A stretch of DNA of 50,073 bases from Mastigocoleus testarum BC008 (lineage in GTDB: Bacteria > Cyanobacteriota > Cyanobacteriia > Cyanobacteriales > Nostocaceae), in contig NZ_LMTZ01000161.1 of assembly GCF_001456025.1 (NCBI RefSeq), positions 1 through 50,073 of the forward strand, read 5' to 3'. Below, piece by piece: positions 33,651 through 42,100 of this stretch (position 1 is the first letter of the stretch; each line of letters begins with the position of its first letter). Under the pieces are notes generated by a model. It did not search any database. It saw only the letters and a list, made by a program, of their open reading frames with translations, and was not told the DNA's origin. The position numbers were made by a program, and so were the translations under genes.

Positions 33651-35648
33651 CTACGCGACCTGTAAGGCTAAGGATTCTGGAATAATCTCTAATTCTTCTG
33701 CATAGTGAGTGTTGAATTTTCCATCTTCCCAGGCTACCGAGATGAGTCCAGGGGTAAGACGAGTTACCACACCAGCCTTACTACAGTATGCAGAATAAAG
33801 GTCTACACCTCTCACCTTCTCCCCTATCTCAAAATCAAGAGGTCGAGATCCACGCCCTAATCTTTGATAAATCTCATCTCGAATTGATTCGGGCAACCAG
33901 TTGAGCTTGTCAAATTCTCCAGTCTTTTCTACGTGGTTTTCGTAAATATCAACAATTACCCCTGCATCATCCGCATCTTTTATATTGCTGGGGTTGCAAC
34001 CAGAAATTTCCTCTAACTGCTCTACTGTCTTACAATCCGATATTTTACCTTTCAGGTTGACTACTTCTGTTGCAGGATCTCTTTCGTCTGGTTGTAATAT
34101 GGATGCAGAATTTACTTTAGACAGGGCAGTTTCTTGAGAAGCATCTTCTTTGGAGACTGCATTACTTTCTCCAAGCTTCATTAATACTAAATTTGCAAAG
34201 GGTACCCAATCTAGATCTGACCTTTCACCTGTCCTTACAATGTAATCAACAAGCAAACTTTCAAGATTGTCGCAGAACTTAGTTTTAGAGTTTTCTTTAC
34301 CACTAGCGCTTGCACATTTGATAAGTGCATCTATTCTCTGGGGACAACCTTGAGCGTATTCCCGAACTGTTTCCCACCTTACTTGCTGCAATTTCTTGGG
34401 ACTGTTATGACTGGCGAAGAATTCAACTGCTGCTTGCTGTAAAATTTTCTGTGGTTCTAGTTGAGATATTTCTTGCTCTACCAATTTCTCAAATGTTGGT
34501 GAATTGATCCATTCAAAATCACTTCTGTCGCCTTTACTGCGTAATATATAATCTGCACACAATGAAGGTAACGCCTCTTTTACCTTCTTCCCAGTTTTAC
34601 CAGAAAACCCAGATATCTCGGTCAACACTTCTGAATCTTTTAGAGCAAATAATCGGAAATCTTCCCAAGTCGTCTTTTTGTTAAAACCTGTCTTAAAGTT
34701 ATTTGCACGTTCTTGGGCTGGTACTATCGGCTCAACTACTCCTACATCGCCTAACTCTAATGGTAATTCTGGATCTGTTTGTGGTGTTGTTGGAGAATTG
34801 AGGCTGATTTGTTCTTCCCCACCTCCGACATCAGCACTTTGGACAAATCGTAGTTGTCCCGTAAAGTATTCCTTATTCTCCCCGTCCGGCATCTGGCACA
34901 GGAAATGCCCGAACTTCTTATCTGAAGAGTAACCTATTATTTTGACTACTTCTTGTGTACCAATAACTTGAACAATATCGTTTACCTTCCAAGATGCTTG
35001 TGGTATGGCTTGTTCTGCCTTCTCTTCCACCATTGCAATAGCCTTGTCTTTCTGCCACTCGAGGCTCTGGTTCTCACTTTCTAACTCTGCAATTTTAGAT
35101 TTTAGCTGTGCTATTCTTTGGTTCTCATCTTTATTTACTACCCAATCTAATTTCTGTTTCTTTAATGAGGCGTTCTCTTGGGAGTAAAAATTATTCTCTG
35201 TCGTTAACTTTTCAACAGTCGATCTTAAATCATTTATTTCCACTTGTAGATTTTCAGAATGCAAATTTAATTCTTGTTCACTGTTATCTAAGCTATCTGT
35301 TAATGCTTCTAATTCTTTTATTTTAGATTCTAATTTCTGTTTTTCAATCAACAATTCTTTGTTTGTTTGAACTGTCATTGAAAACTTTGATTTTAATTGC
35401 TCATATTCTTGGTCTAAACTAATTGGTGTATTTCCTAGTCCCCAAATTTCTGAAAGCGTATTCTTATAACTACTGAACCCTTTTTCCTTTAAGCCATTAT
35501 CCACTAAGCTTTTACTCAATTCTCGCGATACTTCCAGATGTTCGACTGCCCTATCCTCAATCATTCTGCAAGCATCTATCTTATCCTTCATCTCTTGGAT
35601 TACTTTTTCTGCTTCCTCTATCGCTGAAAAGTTTAATTCTAATAACAT
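33651..35648 (-). CDS. Coiled-coil protein with SH3-like and repeated helical modules
   Basis: I do not recognise this 665-residue family. From the N-terminus it has helical segments (1-70) and a long coiled coil (about 75-210, leucine/glutamate heptads). An SH3/KOW-like barrel follows (about 216-265, WKVNDIVQVIGTQEVVKIIG). Three diverged copies of a helical unit lie near 355-395, 455-500 and 555-600 (LCADYILRSKGDRSDFEW; LLVDYIVRTGERSDLDWVP; IYENHVEKTGEFDKLNWLP). A second SH3-like segment (about 603-660, GEKVRGVDLYSAYCSKAGVV...SVAWEDGKFNTHYAEEL) ends the protein. It lies in a minus-strand cluster with ERF and two orphans. A DNA-metabolism scaffold is possible but unproven. Confidence 0.65.
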   Translation of the reverse strand: MLLELNFSAIEEAEKVIQEMKDKIDACRMIEDRAVEHLEVSRELSKSLVDNGLKEKGFSSYKNTLSEIWGLGNTPISLDQEYEQLKSKFSMTVQTNKELLIEKQKLESKIKELEALTDSLDNSEQELNLHSENLQVEINDLRSTVEKLTTENNFYSQENASLKKQKLDWVVNKDENQRIAQLKSKIAELESENQSLEWQKDKAIAMVEEKAEQAIPQASWKVNDIVQVIGTQEVVKIIGYSSDKKFGHFLCQMPDGENKEYFTGQLRFVQSADVGGGEEQISLNSPTTPQTDPELPLELGDVGVVEPIVPAQERANNFKTGFNKKTTWEDFRLFALKDSEVLTEISGFSGKTGKKVKEALPSLCADYILRSKGDRSDFEWINSPTFEKLVEQEISQLEPQKILQQAAVEFFASHNSPKKLQQVRWETVREYAQGCPQRIDALIKCASASGKENSKTKFCDNLESLLVDYIVRTGERSDLDWVPFANLVLMKLGESNAVSKEDASQETALSKVNSASILQPDERDPATEVVNLKGKISDCKTVEQLEEISGCNPSNIKDADDAGVIVDIYENHVEKTGEFDKLNWLPESIRDEIYQRLGRGSRPLDFEIGEKVRGVDLYSAYCSKAGVVTRLTPGLISVAWEDGKFNTHYAEELEIIPESLALQVA

Positions 35649-35728
35649 TTTGATTCCCCTTTTTTATTTGTAATTAATATGAATAAAATGCTATGAGCCA
35701 AAGCTAGAAGCCCTGGCTCAAAGTAAAG

Positions 35729-36115
35729 TTATACAGCGACTTCCACAGGAATAAATCCGCGCCGTTGCAATCCCTCCTTAATCGCTTTCATCTCATTCGT
35801 AAGTTCGTCAAAGTCAAAGCAGAAACCGCCATAAAGCATCCACCCTTTCAAGCGCTCCAATTCAGAGTAGCTGAAGTGGTACCGAAACATTTCGTATTTT
35901 TCATCAGGATGGGTAAAGAGCGTGACCGAAACATCACCGACATAACACTGTAAGTAGTCAGATTCAACTCCTTTACACATCATGAAATCCTTGGCATTTG
36001 GGAATTGACTCAAAACCAAGTCCTTAAAGCGTTTGGCTATTTCTATCGCTGGTTGCAATTTCTGTACATCGCCAAATCCACAAATTCCATCGATCTCAAA
36101 GTGAGCTAATCCCAT
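35729..36115 (-). CDS. Hypothetical protein
   Basis: This 128-residue soluble protein begins MGLAHFEIDGICGFGDVQ. Its alternating strands and helices include YLQCYVGDVSVTLFTHPDEK and YSELERLKGWMLYGGF, then KEGLQRRGFIPVEVAV. I recognise no family. It follows the gene at 36150 by 34 bases on the same strand, so the two and the 665-residue gene are probably cotranscribed. Confidence 0.6.
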   Translation of the reverse strand: MGLAHFEIDGICGFGDVQKLQPAIEIAKRFKDLVLSQFPNAKDFMMCKGVESDYLQCYVGDVSVTLFTHPDEKYEMFRYHFSYSELERLKGWMLYGGFCFDFDELTNEMKAIKEGLQRRGFIPVEVAV

Positions 36116-36149
36116 AAAATAACCTCAAATATGTTTATCTGTGCAATTC

Positions 36150-36557
36150 TTACTTGTTGGTTAATGTTGCTAATAATCTCTCTATCTCTTCCAAATCCCC
36201 AGGAACGAATTTTGCACCAATCATTTCAGCAGTTTTTAGATTTTCTATGATTTCTTTGATAACGTAATTGCCTCGTGGTCCTTCAAAATGTTTGGCAAAC
36301 CCTTCTCTAATCAACATCTTGTTTATCTCGTAAAGTAAAGTTAAATAGCCTTCTTTCGTTTCTTTGCCATTTTCTATCAAGGATGGAGCTACACCGTAAT
36401 GCACTAAAAAACTTGCCTCTCCTTCCCTTAGACCAACTGAACATTCTTTACGACCAGTGGAAATTCCCGCTAATTCTGATGCTAGGTCATAACTTTTGTG
36501 GTGCAGAGATAAAGGATGACGATATTCTTCGATAAGTTCTATATCAAAGCTTTCCAT
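36150..36557 (-). CDS. Hypothetical protein
   Basis: This 135-residue protein is the first gene of the minus-strand cluster 36557-33651. It has MESFDIELIEEYRHPLSLHH at the start and helices around LTLLYEINKMLIREGFAKHF and NYVIKEIIENLKTAEMIGA. I recognise no family, membrane segment or catalytic motif. Confidence 0.6.
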   Translation of the reverse strand: MESFDIELIEEYRHPLSLHHKSYDLASELAGISTGRKECSVGLREGEASFLVHYGVAPSLIENGKETKEGYLTLLYEINKMLIREGFAKHFEGPRGNYVIKEIIENLKTAEMIGAKFVPGDLEEIERLLATLTNK

Positions 36558-36952
36558 AATTTAAACCTCAATGGTTAATATTTATCTGTCTATTCAAATT
36601 TGAGAAATTCACTAGTAGTCAATGCTTGAAATATTGCGAAATGGTTAAAAAACTTCCTCTTCTATATCTGCGATATTGTCCAAAGTCAAAGTTGCAACTA
36701 TATATAAGGTGTATATGGCTAAGAAATAAGCGAACCAAGAGAGAAATATAATTGCTTGATGTCTACAATTTCCAAGATAGCTCGTAAGCACATCGATAGC
36801 AACACTTTTGAAATGAGAGGTACTTATCGAAAGTATTATTTTTGATTAGAAAAAATAATATCGAATGCACATCTTCAGTGTTACTATTGATTTATGCCAA
36901 GCAAATCTTATGTACATCGAAAGCACATTCGTGTTTAATTGAGAGGTAACAG
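36558..36952. promoter_or_regulatory. Divergent control region with ATCGAWAGCA boxes
   Basis: This AT-rich region lies between a minus-strand cluster and an RHH gene. ACATCGATAGCA occurs at 36790-36801 and ACATCGAAAGCA at 36914-36925, with weaker relatives TATCGAATGCACA (about 36859) and TATCGAAAGTATT (about 36836). The spacing is irregular. These are probably operator sites for the RHH protein. Confidence 0.45.
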
Positions 36953-37213
36953 ATGTTTTTGCTTGAAATGGAGAGACAAAGAAAAACGAGGACATTCCGG
37001 ATTGACGAAGTGGTAATCGATGGACTAAACAAGCTAGCTAAAAAAAGAGGTATTAGTGCTAATAGGTTGCTGGAAATTATTTTGTTTCAGGAATTAAAAG
37101 GAGAAGGAGTCATCAACAAAAGTACTGAATTATTAGGAGAAACGCGGGGAGGCGATCAAAAAAGTGAGGCAGCTAAGAGTAAACAGGAAACTGAAAACAA
37201 AGAAAGTTTGTAA
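36953..37213 (+). CDS. Ribbon-helix-helix regulator
   Basis: This 86-residue protein has an RHH core of RTFRIDEVVIDGLNKLAKKR followed by GISANRLLEIILFQELKG, the beta-alpha-alpha pattern of CopG/Arc-like proteins. A charged flexible tail (GGDQKSEAAKSKQETENK) follows. The first Met at 36953 or Met6 (MERQRKTRTF) could be used. GAGAGGTAAC precedes the first. It faces the rep gene across a 1.1-kb structured region and could control copy number (a CopG-like role), which is inferred from position only. Confidence 0.65.
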   Translation: MFLLEMERQRKTRTFRIDEVVIDGLNKLAKKRGISANRLLEIILFQELKGEGVINKSTELLGETRGGDQKSEAAKSKQETENKESL

Positions 37214-37508
37214 AAAATAATAGTCATATCAATACGGTTGGTAAATTCTTATTTGTTAATTCTCGTAAGTGCTAAAAACCTCAATACACAATATGTAATG
37301 AGATTTTTGGTGAAAATTCTATGTCTTACTTTTTATTGAGTATTTTTACTTTAGCGACATTTATCGATTTTTGTATATACGAAGATAGTTAGATAGCAGA
37401 TACAAACAGATAAGTGAAGAGAAACTATTAAGTGGAGTAAAAGAAGAATGATGCAAAGGAATTTAAAAATTTTCTTGTTACAAACTAAAATAATTCCCCG
37501 TCATGATG

Positions 37509-37544
37509 AGACGTCACCAATTTCATGGTAGATTGGTGACGTCT
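37509..37544. repeat. Perfect 13-bp inverted repeat AGACGTCACCAAT
   Basis: The arms at 37509-37521 and 37532-37544 have a 10-base loop and no T-run after them. The arm contains TGACGT-like half-sites. It could be a regulator site or an RNA stem of a copy-control transcript. Confidence 0.5.
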
Positions 37545-37968
37545 ATAACTAAAATAAGGAGGTTAGCAGTATTAAAAATAATTAAAAGCCTAGAGCCGGT
37601 ATTTTATCTAAAAGTGCGATCGATTTGGACTGGAGACCCGAAGACATCACACTCTAGAAAAATACGACCCGCTAGGAGATTCCATAACTGGAGTCCTTGA
37701 GAATTAAAACGCAAACAAAAGGAGGTGAGTGTAGAACAATTTTAGAAAGTAACTAACAATCACTAAATCACAAAAAAACTGTGATTCACAACTGTTGTGA
37801 GTCACTCATATCCACCTTTGTATCTTATCCTATCACAAAGGTATCATAACCGTGTGCTTTTTTGTCAAAAAAAATGATGAAAAGCTGCCACTTCAAGGTT
37901 TCTACCCTTTGTTAAAAGCTTAAAAATCTTGAATAATTACAAGCTAAGAACTTGAGAAGAAAGTTATC

Positions 37969-38081
37969 CCTCTGGTTCGACAACGTTGTTACATCTAAAT
38001 CATTCCTGTATGAGGAATGGGCAAAATGCCACGTGTATCCCCAGAGGAACACAACAAAAAAACCAATTCGAATGTAACAAC
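37969..38081. other. Interleaved inverted repeats (pseudoknot-like)
   Basis: CCTCTGG (37969-37975) pairs with CCAGAGG (38041-38047), while GTTGTTACAT (37985-37994) pairs with ATGTAACAAC (38072-38081). The order is A-B-A'-B', so an RNA could form a pseudoknot. ATTCCT / AGGAAT makes a small stem inside. Confidence 0.4.
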
Positions 38082-38326
38082 ATCTCAACAATAAATACAA
38101 ATGTTGGTGATACAAATTGCTAATCATTCGTGGCGCATGCTGCGCGTCTTCCTTAGCAATAGGTGTGTCAAATTGTATGCATCAATCAATTTAGTAACTG
38201 CATGCAATTATCTAGGAAGTAATGAGTGGAAGTAAATAAAAATTGAATTATTTACTTTCAGCACGCCAGCTTGCGTGACAAGCCTGCCTCCAATTCTTAC
38301 TTATTACTCAATCAAGTTGAACCGGT

Positions 38327-41029
38327 GTGGATAACTCCAAACAAAAAAAATGGAGTACAACACACATGCATTTCTACCGCAGAATATTAAGATTACAGAT
38401 CGCCTTTGCACTAAAAAACCTGAAGGCATTTGCACCTAAAAAACGGGAAACTTCCACCCCTCCAGAATGGATAAAAGCAAACCATTGGGAGGAATGGAAT
38501 AGATCGGAAGTAGATCCAGGAATAATCTCTTTAAATATTGAATCGTTATTTGGTGAAGAAGTCTATGACAAGCTTTTAATCAGTCCTAAGATACAGCGGC
38601 GCAATGACTATAGGGTTTCTGACAAATACTTGAGGCGGTATCGTTCCCTGGAAGATGGTGGATTCTGGGTATCTGGAATAGATGTTTTGACCTGGGAAGA
38701 TTCGCTCTGGGGGCAATTTAAAGGTGACAATCCCCGAGTAGATTTCGAGAATCCACAGAAAAAAATCAAATACGATGGACCGTGCGAAATGCCCACAGAG
38801 GTATTCGCCCTGAAAGTACCTCACCACATTTGGGTCAAAGTAGCACGGAATTTCAACGTCGAGCTACCAGAGAACTACAAAGAACTAGGCTATGGACAAT
38901 TCTGGGTGTGGGTTTGGAATAACCCAAACATACCAATAGTAATAACCGAGGGCGCGAAAAAAGCAGGAGCATTGTTAAGTCGTGGTATTGTTGCTCTAGC
39001 GTTACCAGGAGTTAACTCAGGATACCGCCAATTAAGGGATGAGGAGGGTTTCCCAATTGGTAATCCTCGGTTAATTCCCCAGATCGAGAAGTTCGCGCAG
39101 AACGGGCGTGAATTTATCTTTGCATTTGACCAAGACAGCAAGGTGTCTACAATCCGGTCAGTCAACAACGCCCAGAAGAAAACAGCGAATCTACTAAAAC
39201 TATTTGGATGCCAAGTCTCATTCTTGAAGTGGAACGGGGACAAGGGAAAAGGTATTGATGATTACTGCCATAATTGTGCTGAATATGACGACATCGACGA
39301 GTGTTTCTGGGAATTCTATGGAGATAGGCTCAGTTTTGAGTGTTGGGAAATGCTGCAAATGGTTCGCCTTACCTACAAAGCAAACAAGACAGTAAATAGA
39401 AGATATCTGCTCGATAGAAATAACCCAACAGAACTAACACCACCAGACAGCGCACAACTAGTCGGTATAAAAGCACCCAAAGGGGCAGGTAAGACAGAAC
39501 TGATCAAAGAATATGTTCGTCCCTACCAATTGTCAGGTGAAATGCGGGTTTTGTTGATATCGCACCGAGTGCAACTTTCATTGCAGACAGCAGAAAGAAT
39601 ATATATTCCTTACATTACCGAACTGAAAGATTATGAGTTAGGGGATAGAGAAGGGATGGCTTTGTGTGTTGACTCCCTACATGAGGAATCTCAAGCTCAC
39701 TTCAAATGGGAGCATTGGGGAAGAGTAGTAATCATCTTTGATGAAATTCAACAACTACTGTGGCATTTACTAAGTAGCCAAACCTGTGAGAAAGAGCGAG
39801 TAAAAATCATCAAAACCCTTCAGAATCTACTCAGACATGTAATTAAGTCCGGTGGTAAAATCATCATTGCAGATGCAGACTTAAACGACATCGCAATTGA
39901 CTTTATAAGCGGATTAATTGGCTTCGACGTAGAGAAATATATCATAGTAAATGAATACAAATTCACTAATCCTTGGAATGTTTACAGCTTCCAAGATAAA
40001 AACCCAAAGCGATTATTCGCCAAAGCTGTAGAACTAATCAAAGAAGGGAAGAAAATATTCTTCTGTTTATCAGCTCAAAAATATAAATCAAAGTATTCAT
40101 CGAAGAACTTAGAAAAGCTGATAAAAAAGTTTGAGAAAGAAATCAATAAAGAATTACCTGAGATACGTATACTTAGAATAGATTCAGAAGCAGTACAAAA
40201 CCCAGAACATCCAGCATATCAATGTACTTCAAATCTCAATGAAGTGTTGAAAGATTACGATATAGTTCTATCAACACCGACCTTAGAAACAGGGGTATCA
40301 ATTGATATTAAACATTTTGATGCAGTATTTGGAATATTCTCAGGAGTATCCACGGCAGATAGTGTAAGACAATTCCTTTCCAGATACCGTGAACCAGTAC
40401 CAAGATACATTTGGGTAAAAGCAAAAGGAATTGGTTTTGTAGGTAATAAATCTAGCAATTACAAAGGATTAATTGTAAGCAGTAAGCAACTGGATAAATC
40501 AAATAGAAATAAACTAATCGATGCAGCATTAGAAGAAACAGTAAATGGTAACTTTGAGCCAATTTGTTTAACAACTTGGGCAAAATTAGGAGCAATAATT
40601 AATGCTGGGAAATGGCATTACCGAGATGAAGTAGAGAAAGGTTTAGCAGCAGAGGGACATAACATAATTCCCGAGTCAGAATGGGATATCAAGTTACCAG
40701 ATACTTCAGAAGTAGACAAGGTTGACGAAGCAGTCAAAGACAACAAGAATGAGAATTATGAACAATATAACAATGATATCTCCGATGCATATTCACCAGA
40801 CAATAACGAATTAGAGATACTATCAAAAAAACAAGCAAAAACAGAGAAAGAATTATTGTCTCTAAGAAAAGGCAATTTGGAACGCAAGTACAAAGTAGAA
40901 GTTACCCCTCAACTTGTGCAGAAAGACGATAATGGTTGGTACTCACAATTAATAGACTCTTCCGAAAATTTGCAACACGCTAGCCGTCTGGTTTTGGACA
41001 GTGTTAACTGTGAGCCAGAACTAACGTAA
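38327..41029 (+). CDS. CyRepA1-type plasmid replication protein (Toprim-like DUF3854 plus helicase)
   Basis: This 900-residue protein starts at GTG 38327. The N-terminal half has the DUF3854/Toprim-like motifs: VITEGAKKAGALLSRGIVAL (Glu near 207), FIFAFDQDSKV (DxD near 267-269) and GKGIDDYC. The C-terminal half is an SF2-like helicase/ATPase with Walker A APKGAGKTEL (about 382-391), Walker B VVIIFDEIQQ (about 466-475), LSTPTLETGVSID (about 645-657) and arginine motif RQFLSRYREPVP. This combination is the cyanobacterial CyRepA1 plasmid Rep family, thought to prime and unwind at the plasmid origin. It argues that the left 42 kb is, or was, a plasmid. The C-terminal 100 residues are charged and probably flexible. 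Confidence 0.82.
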   Translation: MDNSKQKKWSTTHMHFYRRILRLQIAFALKNLKAFAPKKRETSTPPEWIKANHWEEWNRSEVDPGIISLNIESLFGEEVYDKLLISPKIQRRNDYRVSDKYLRRYRSLEDGGFWVSGIDVLTWEDSLWGQFKGDNPRVDFENPQKKIKYDGPCEMPTEVFALKVPHHIWVKVARNFNVELPENYKELGYGQFWVWVWNNPNIPIVITEGAKKAGALLSRGIVALALPGVNSGYRQLRDEEGFPIGNPRLIPQIEKFAQNGREFIFAFDQDSKVSTIRSVNNAQKKTANLLKLFGCQVSFLKWNGDKGKGIDDYCHNCAEYDDIDECFWEFYGDRLSFECWEMLQMVRLTYKANKTVNRRYLLDRNNPTELTPPDSAQLVGIKAPKGAGKTELIKEYVRPYQLSGEMRVLLISHRVQLSLQTAERIYIPYITELKDYELGDREGMALCVDSLHEESQAHFKWEHWGRVVIIFDEIQQLLWHLLSSQTCEKERVKIIKTLQNLLRHVIKSGGKIIIADADLNDIAIDFISGLIGFDVEKYIIVNEYKFTNPWNVYSFQDKNPKRLFAKAVELIKEGKKIFFCLSAQKYKSKYSSKNLEKLIKKFEKEINKELPEIRILRIDSEAVQNPEHPAYQCTSNLNEVLKDYDIVLSTPTLETGVSIDIKHFDAVFGIFSGVSTADSVRQFLSRYREPVPRYIWVKAKGIGFVGNKSSNYKGLIVSSKQLDKSNRNKLIDAALEETVNGNFEPICLTTWAKLGAIINAGKWHYRDEVEKGLAAEGHNIIPESEWDIKLPDTSEVDKVDEAVKDNKNENYEQYNNDISDAYSPDNNELEILSKKQAKTEKELLSLRKGNLERKYKVEVTPQLVQKDDNGWYSQLIDSSENLQHASRLVLDSVNCEPELT

Positions 41030-41115
41030 TAATCAGATTTAGAGAAAGTTACTGATAGCAACTATCAACAAAAATATTGATAACTAATTCATAACCTCAC
41101 CCATGTTTACAACTT
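41030..41115. other. Spacer between rep and transposase; no terminal repeats identified
   Basis: I compared this spacer with the other flank (42019-42100) and found no convincing terminal inverted repeats for the IS5-like element, so its limits remain open. Confidence 0.3.
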
Positions 41116-42018
41116 TTATAAAGATGGTAGTATTAGTGCACCAATTCGTAGCCTAACTAATCCACAAATGGTAAGAATTACCTGCTCGTAAGTTCGAGAA
41201 TTTAGTGGGAATTTTTTCCGTGCAATCTGGAATATTTTAACAACTCTAATTATGTGCTCAACAAAGATACGTTTACTAGAAAATTCCTTATTTTCTGCTT
41301 TTTGTTGTGCATTTAATTCTCCCTTACGTGGTTTCTTATAAGGAGTCTTTATATTCTCTCCTCCCTGATATGCTTTATCTCCTTCAAACATTTGATCGGA
41401 GTCAAACTTTTCTTGCTGCTCACAAAACAAACTAATATCACTTCTTGGTCCCTTTTTACCTACCTCTACATCTACAATGTCTTTGCCATACGGCAACACA
41501 ATAAATTGATTCTTAAATGTGTGTTGCTTCTTCTTGCCTGAAAAATACTTTTTCTGTTCTTCATGGCTGGAGGGGCGTTCTCTTGGCTGTTCCATGCTGT
41601 CTACAATCAATTGAAATTCTCTCAATAACTCTATAGCAGTAGCATAATCACTATCATGTTTTTCAACTTCTTCAATAAGACTAGCAGGCAAAATATTTCG
41701 TAATATTTTTAGCCAGTAATGAAATGTATCATTTGCTTCTGTTTTAGATACACCAAAATGCAATCCTAAAACTTCAAATGTTGGCATTTGCCTCAAATAA
41801 AACAGGCATAAACATATCTCTTCTTTTACCTCCAGTTTTGGTTTACGACCTCCTCCTTTCTCATTTATACGTATTTTTTTACGTTCAATCTCAGCCTGAA
41901 TTTTATTATGATGTATTTCAGCCTGGTTTAATAATTCTTGAAATTGCTCGTTGCTTATTCCCAGTATTTGTTTTGTGCGCTGTGGGTATTCTTGAATATA
42001 ATGAAGTGGATTTTTCAT
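41116..42018 (-). CDS. IS5-superfamily DDE transposase (HTH_Tnp_4/DDE_Tnp_4 type)
   Basis: From the ATG at 42018 (MKNPLHYIQEYPQRTKQILG) the protein has 300 residues. The N-terminal helix-turn-helix (EICLCLFYLRQMPTFEVLGL, FGVSKTEANDTFHYWL) is followed by the DDE core: first Asp in LIVDSMEQPRERP, second Asp in FEGDKAYQGG, Glu in RIFVEHIIRVVKIF. All three are present and the frame is intact, so it may be active. A 25-codon upstream extension to 42093 is possible but not family-like. It sits exactly where plasmid-like genes give way to chromosome-like ones. Confidence 0.82.
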   Translation of the reverse strand: MKNPLHYIQEYPQRTKQILGISNEQFQELLNQAEIHHNKIQAEIERKKIRINEKGGGRKPKLEVKEEICLCLFYLRQMPTFEVLGLHFGVSKTEANDTFHYWLKILRNILPASLIEEVEKHDSDYATAIELLREFQLIVDSMEQPRERPSSHEEQKKYFSGKKKQHTFKNQFIVLPYGKDIVDVEVGKKGPRSDISLFCEQQEKFDSDQMFEGDKAYQGGENIKTPYKKPRKGELNAQQKAENKEFSSKRIFVEHIIRVVKIFQIARKKFPLNSRTYEQVILTICGLVRLRIGALILPSL

Positions 42019-42100
42019 TTTGGTAGACGGTGAAAACTCCGTTCTACCATTTTTTTGGCACCAAGTTAATATTCCGGACAGGTCTATTACCAATTACCCA

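Larger units (their letters stand above)
37214..38326. other. Long structured non-coding region ahead of rep
   Basis: This 1.1 kb has no convincing gene. It holds a 13-bp perfect inverted repeat (37509-37544), TGATTCACAA / TTGTGAGTCA (37782-37804, one G-T), ACCTTTGT / ACAAAGGT (37814-37842), an interleaved pair of inverted repeats (37969-38081) and AATTGTATGCA / TGCATGCAATT (about 38172-38214). Concentration of structure directly upstream of the replication protein suggests origin or copy-control RNA functions. Short frames here (for example 37503-37700) lack protein-like composition. Confidence 0.5.

Noticed and set aside
37503..37700. 65-codon frame inside the structured region
   Set aside because: It starts inside a perfect inverted repeat and has a composition unlike protein; there is no ribosome binding site.
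37912..38127. 71-codon minus-strand frame ahead of rep
   Set aside because: It covers the interleaved inverted repeats; composition is cysteine/aromatic rich without family features.
41030..42100. Terminal inverted repeats of the IS5-like element
   Set aside because: Short matches such as GATGGTAG / AATGGTAG are not placed as inverted ends, and no target duplication could be seen.
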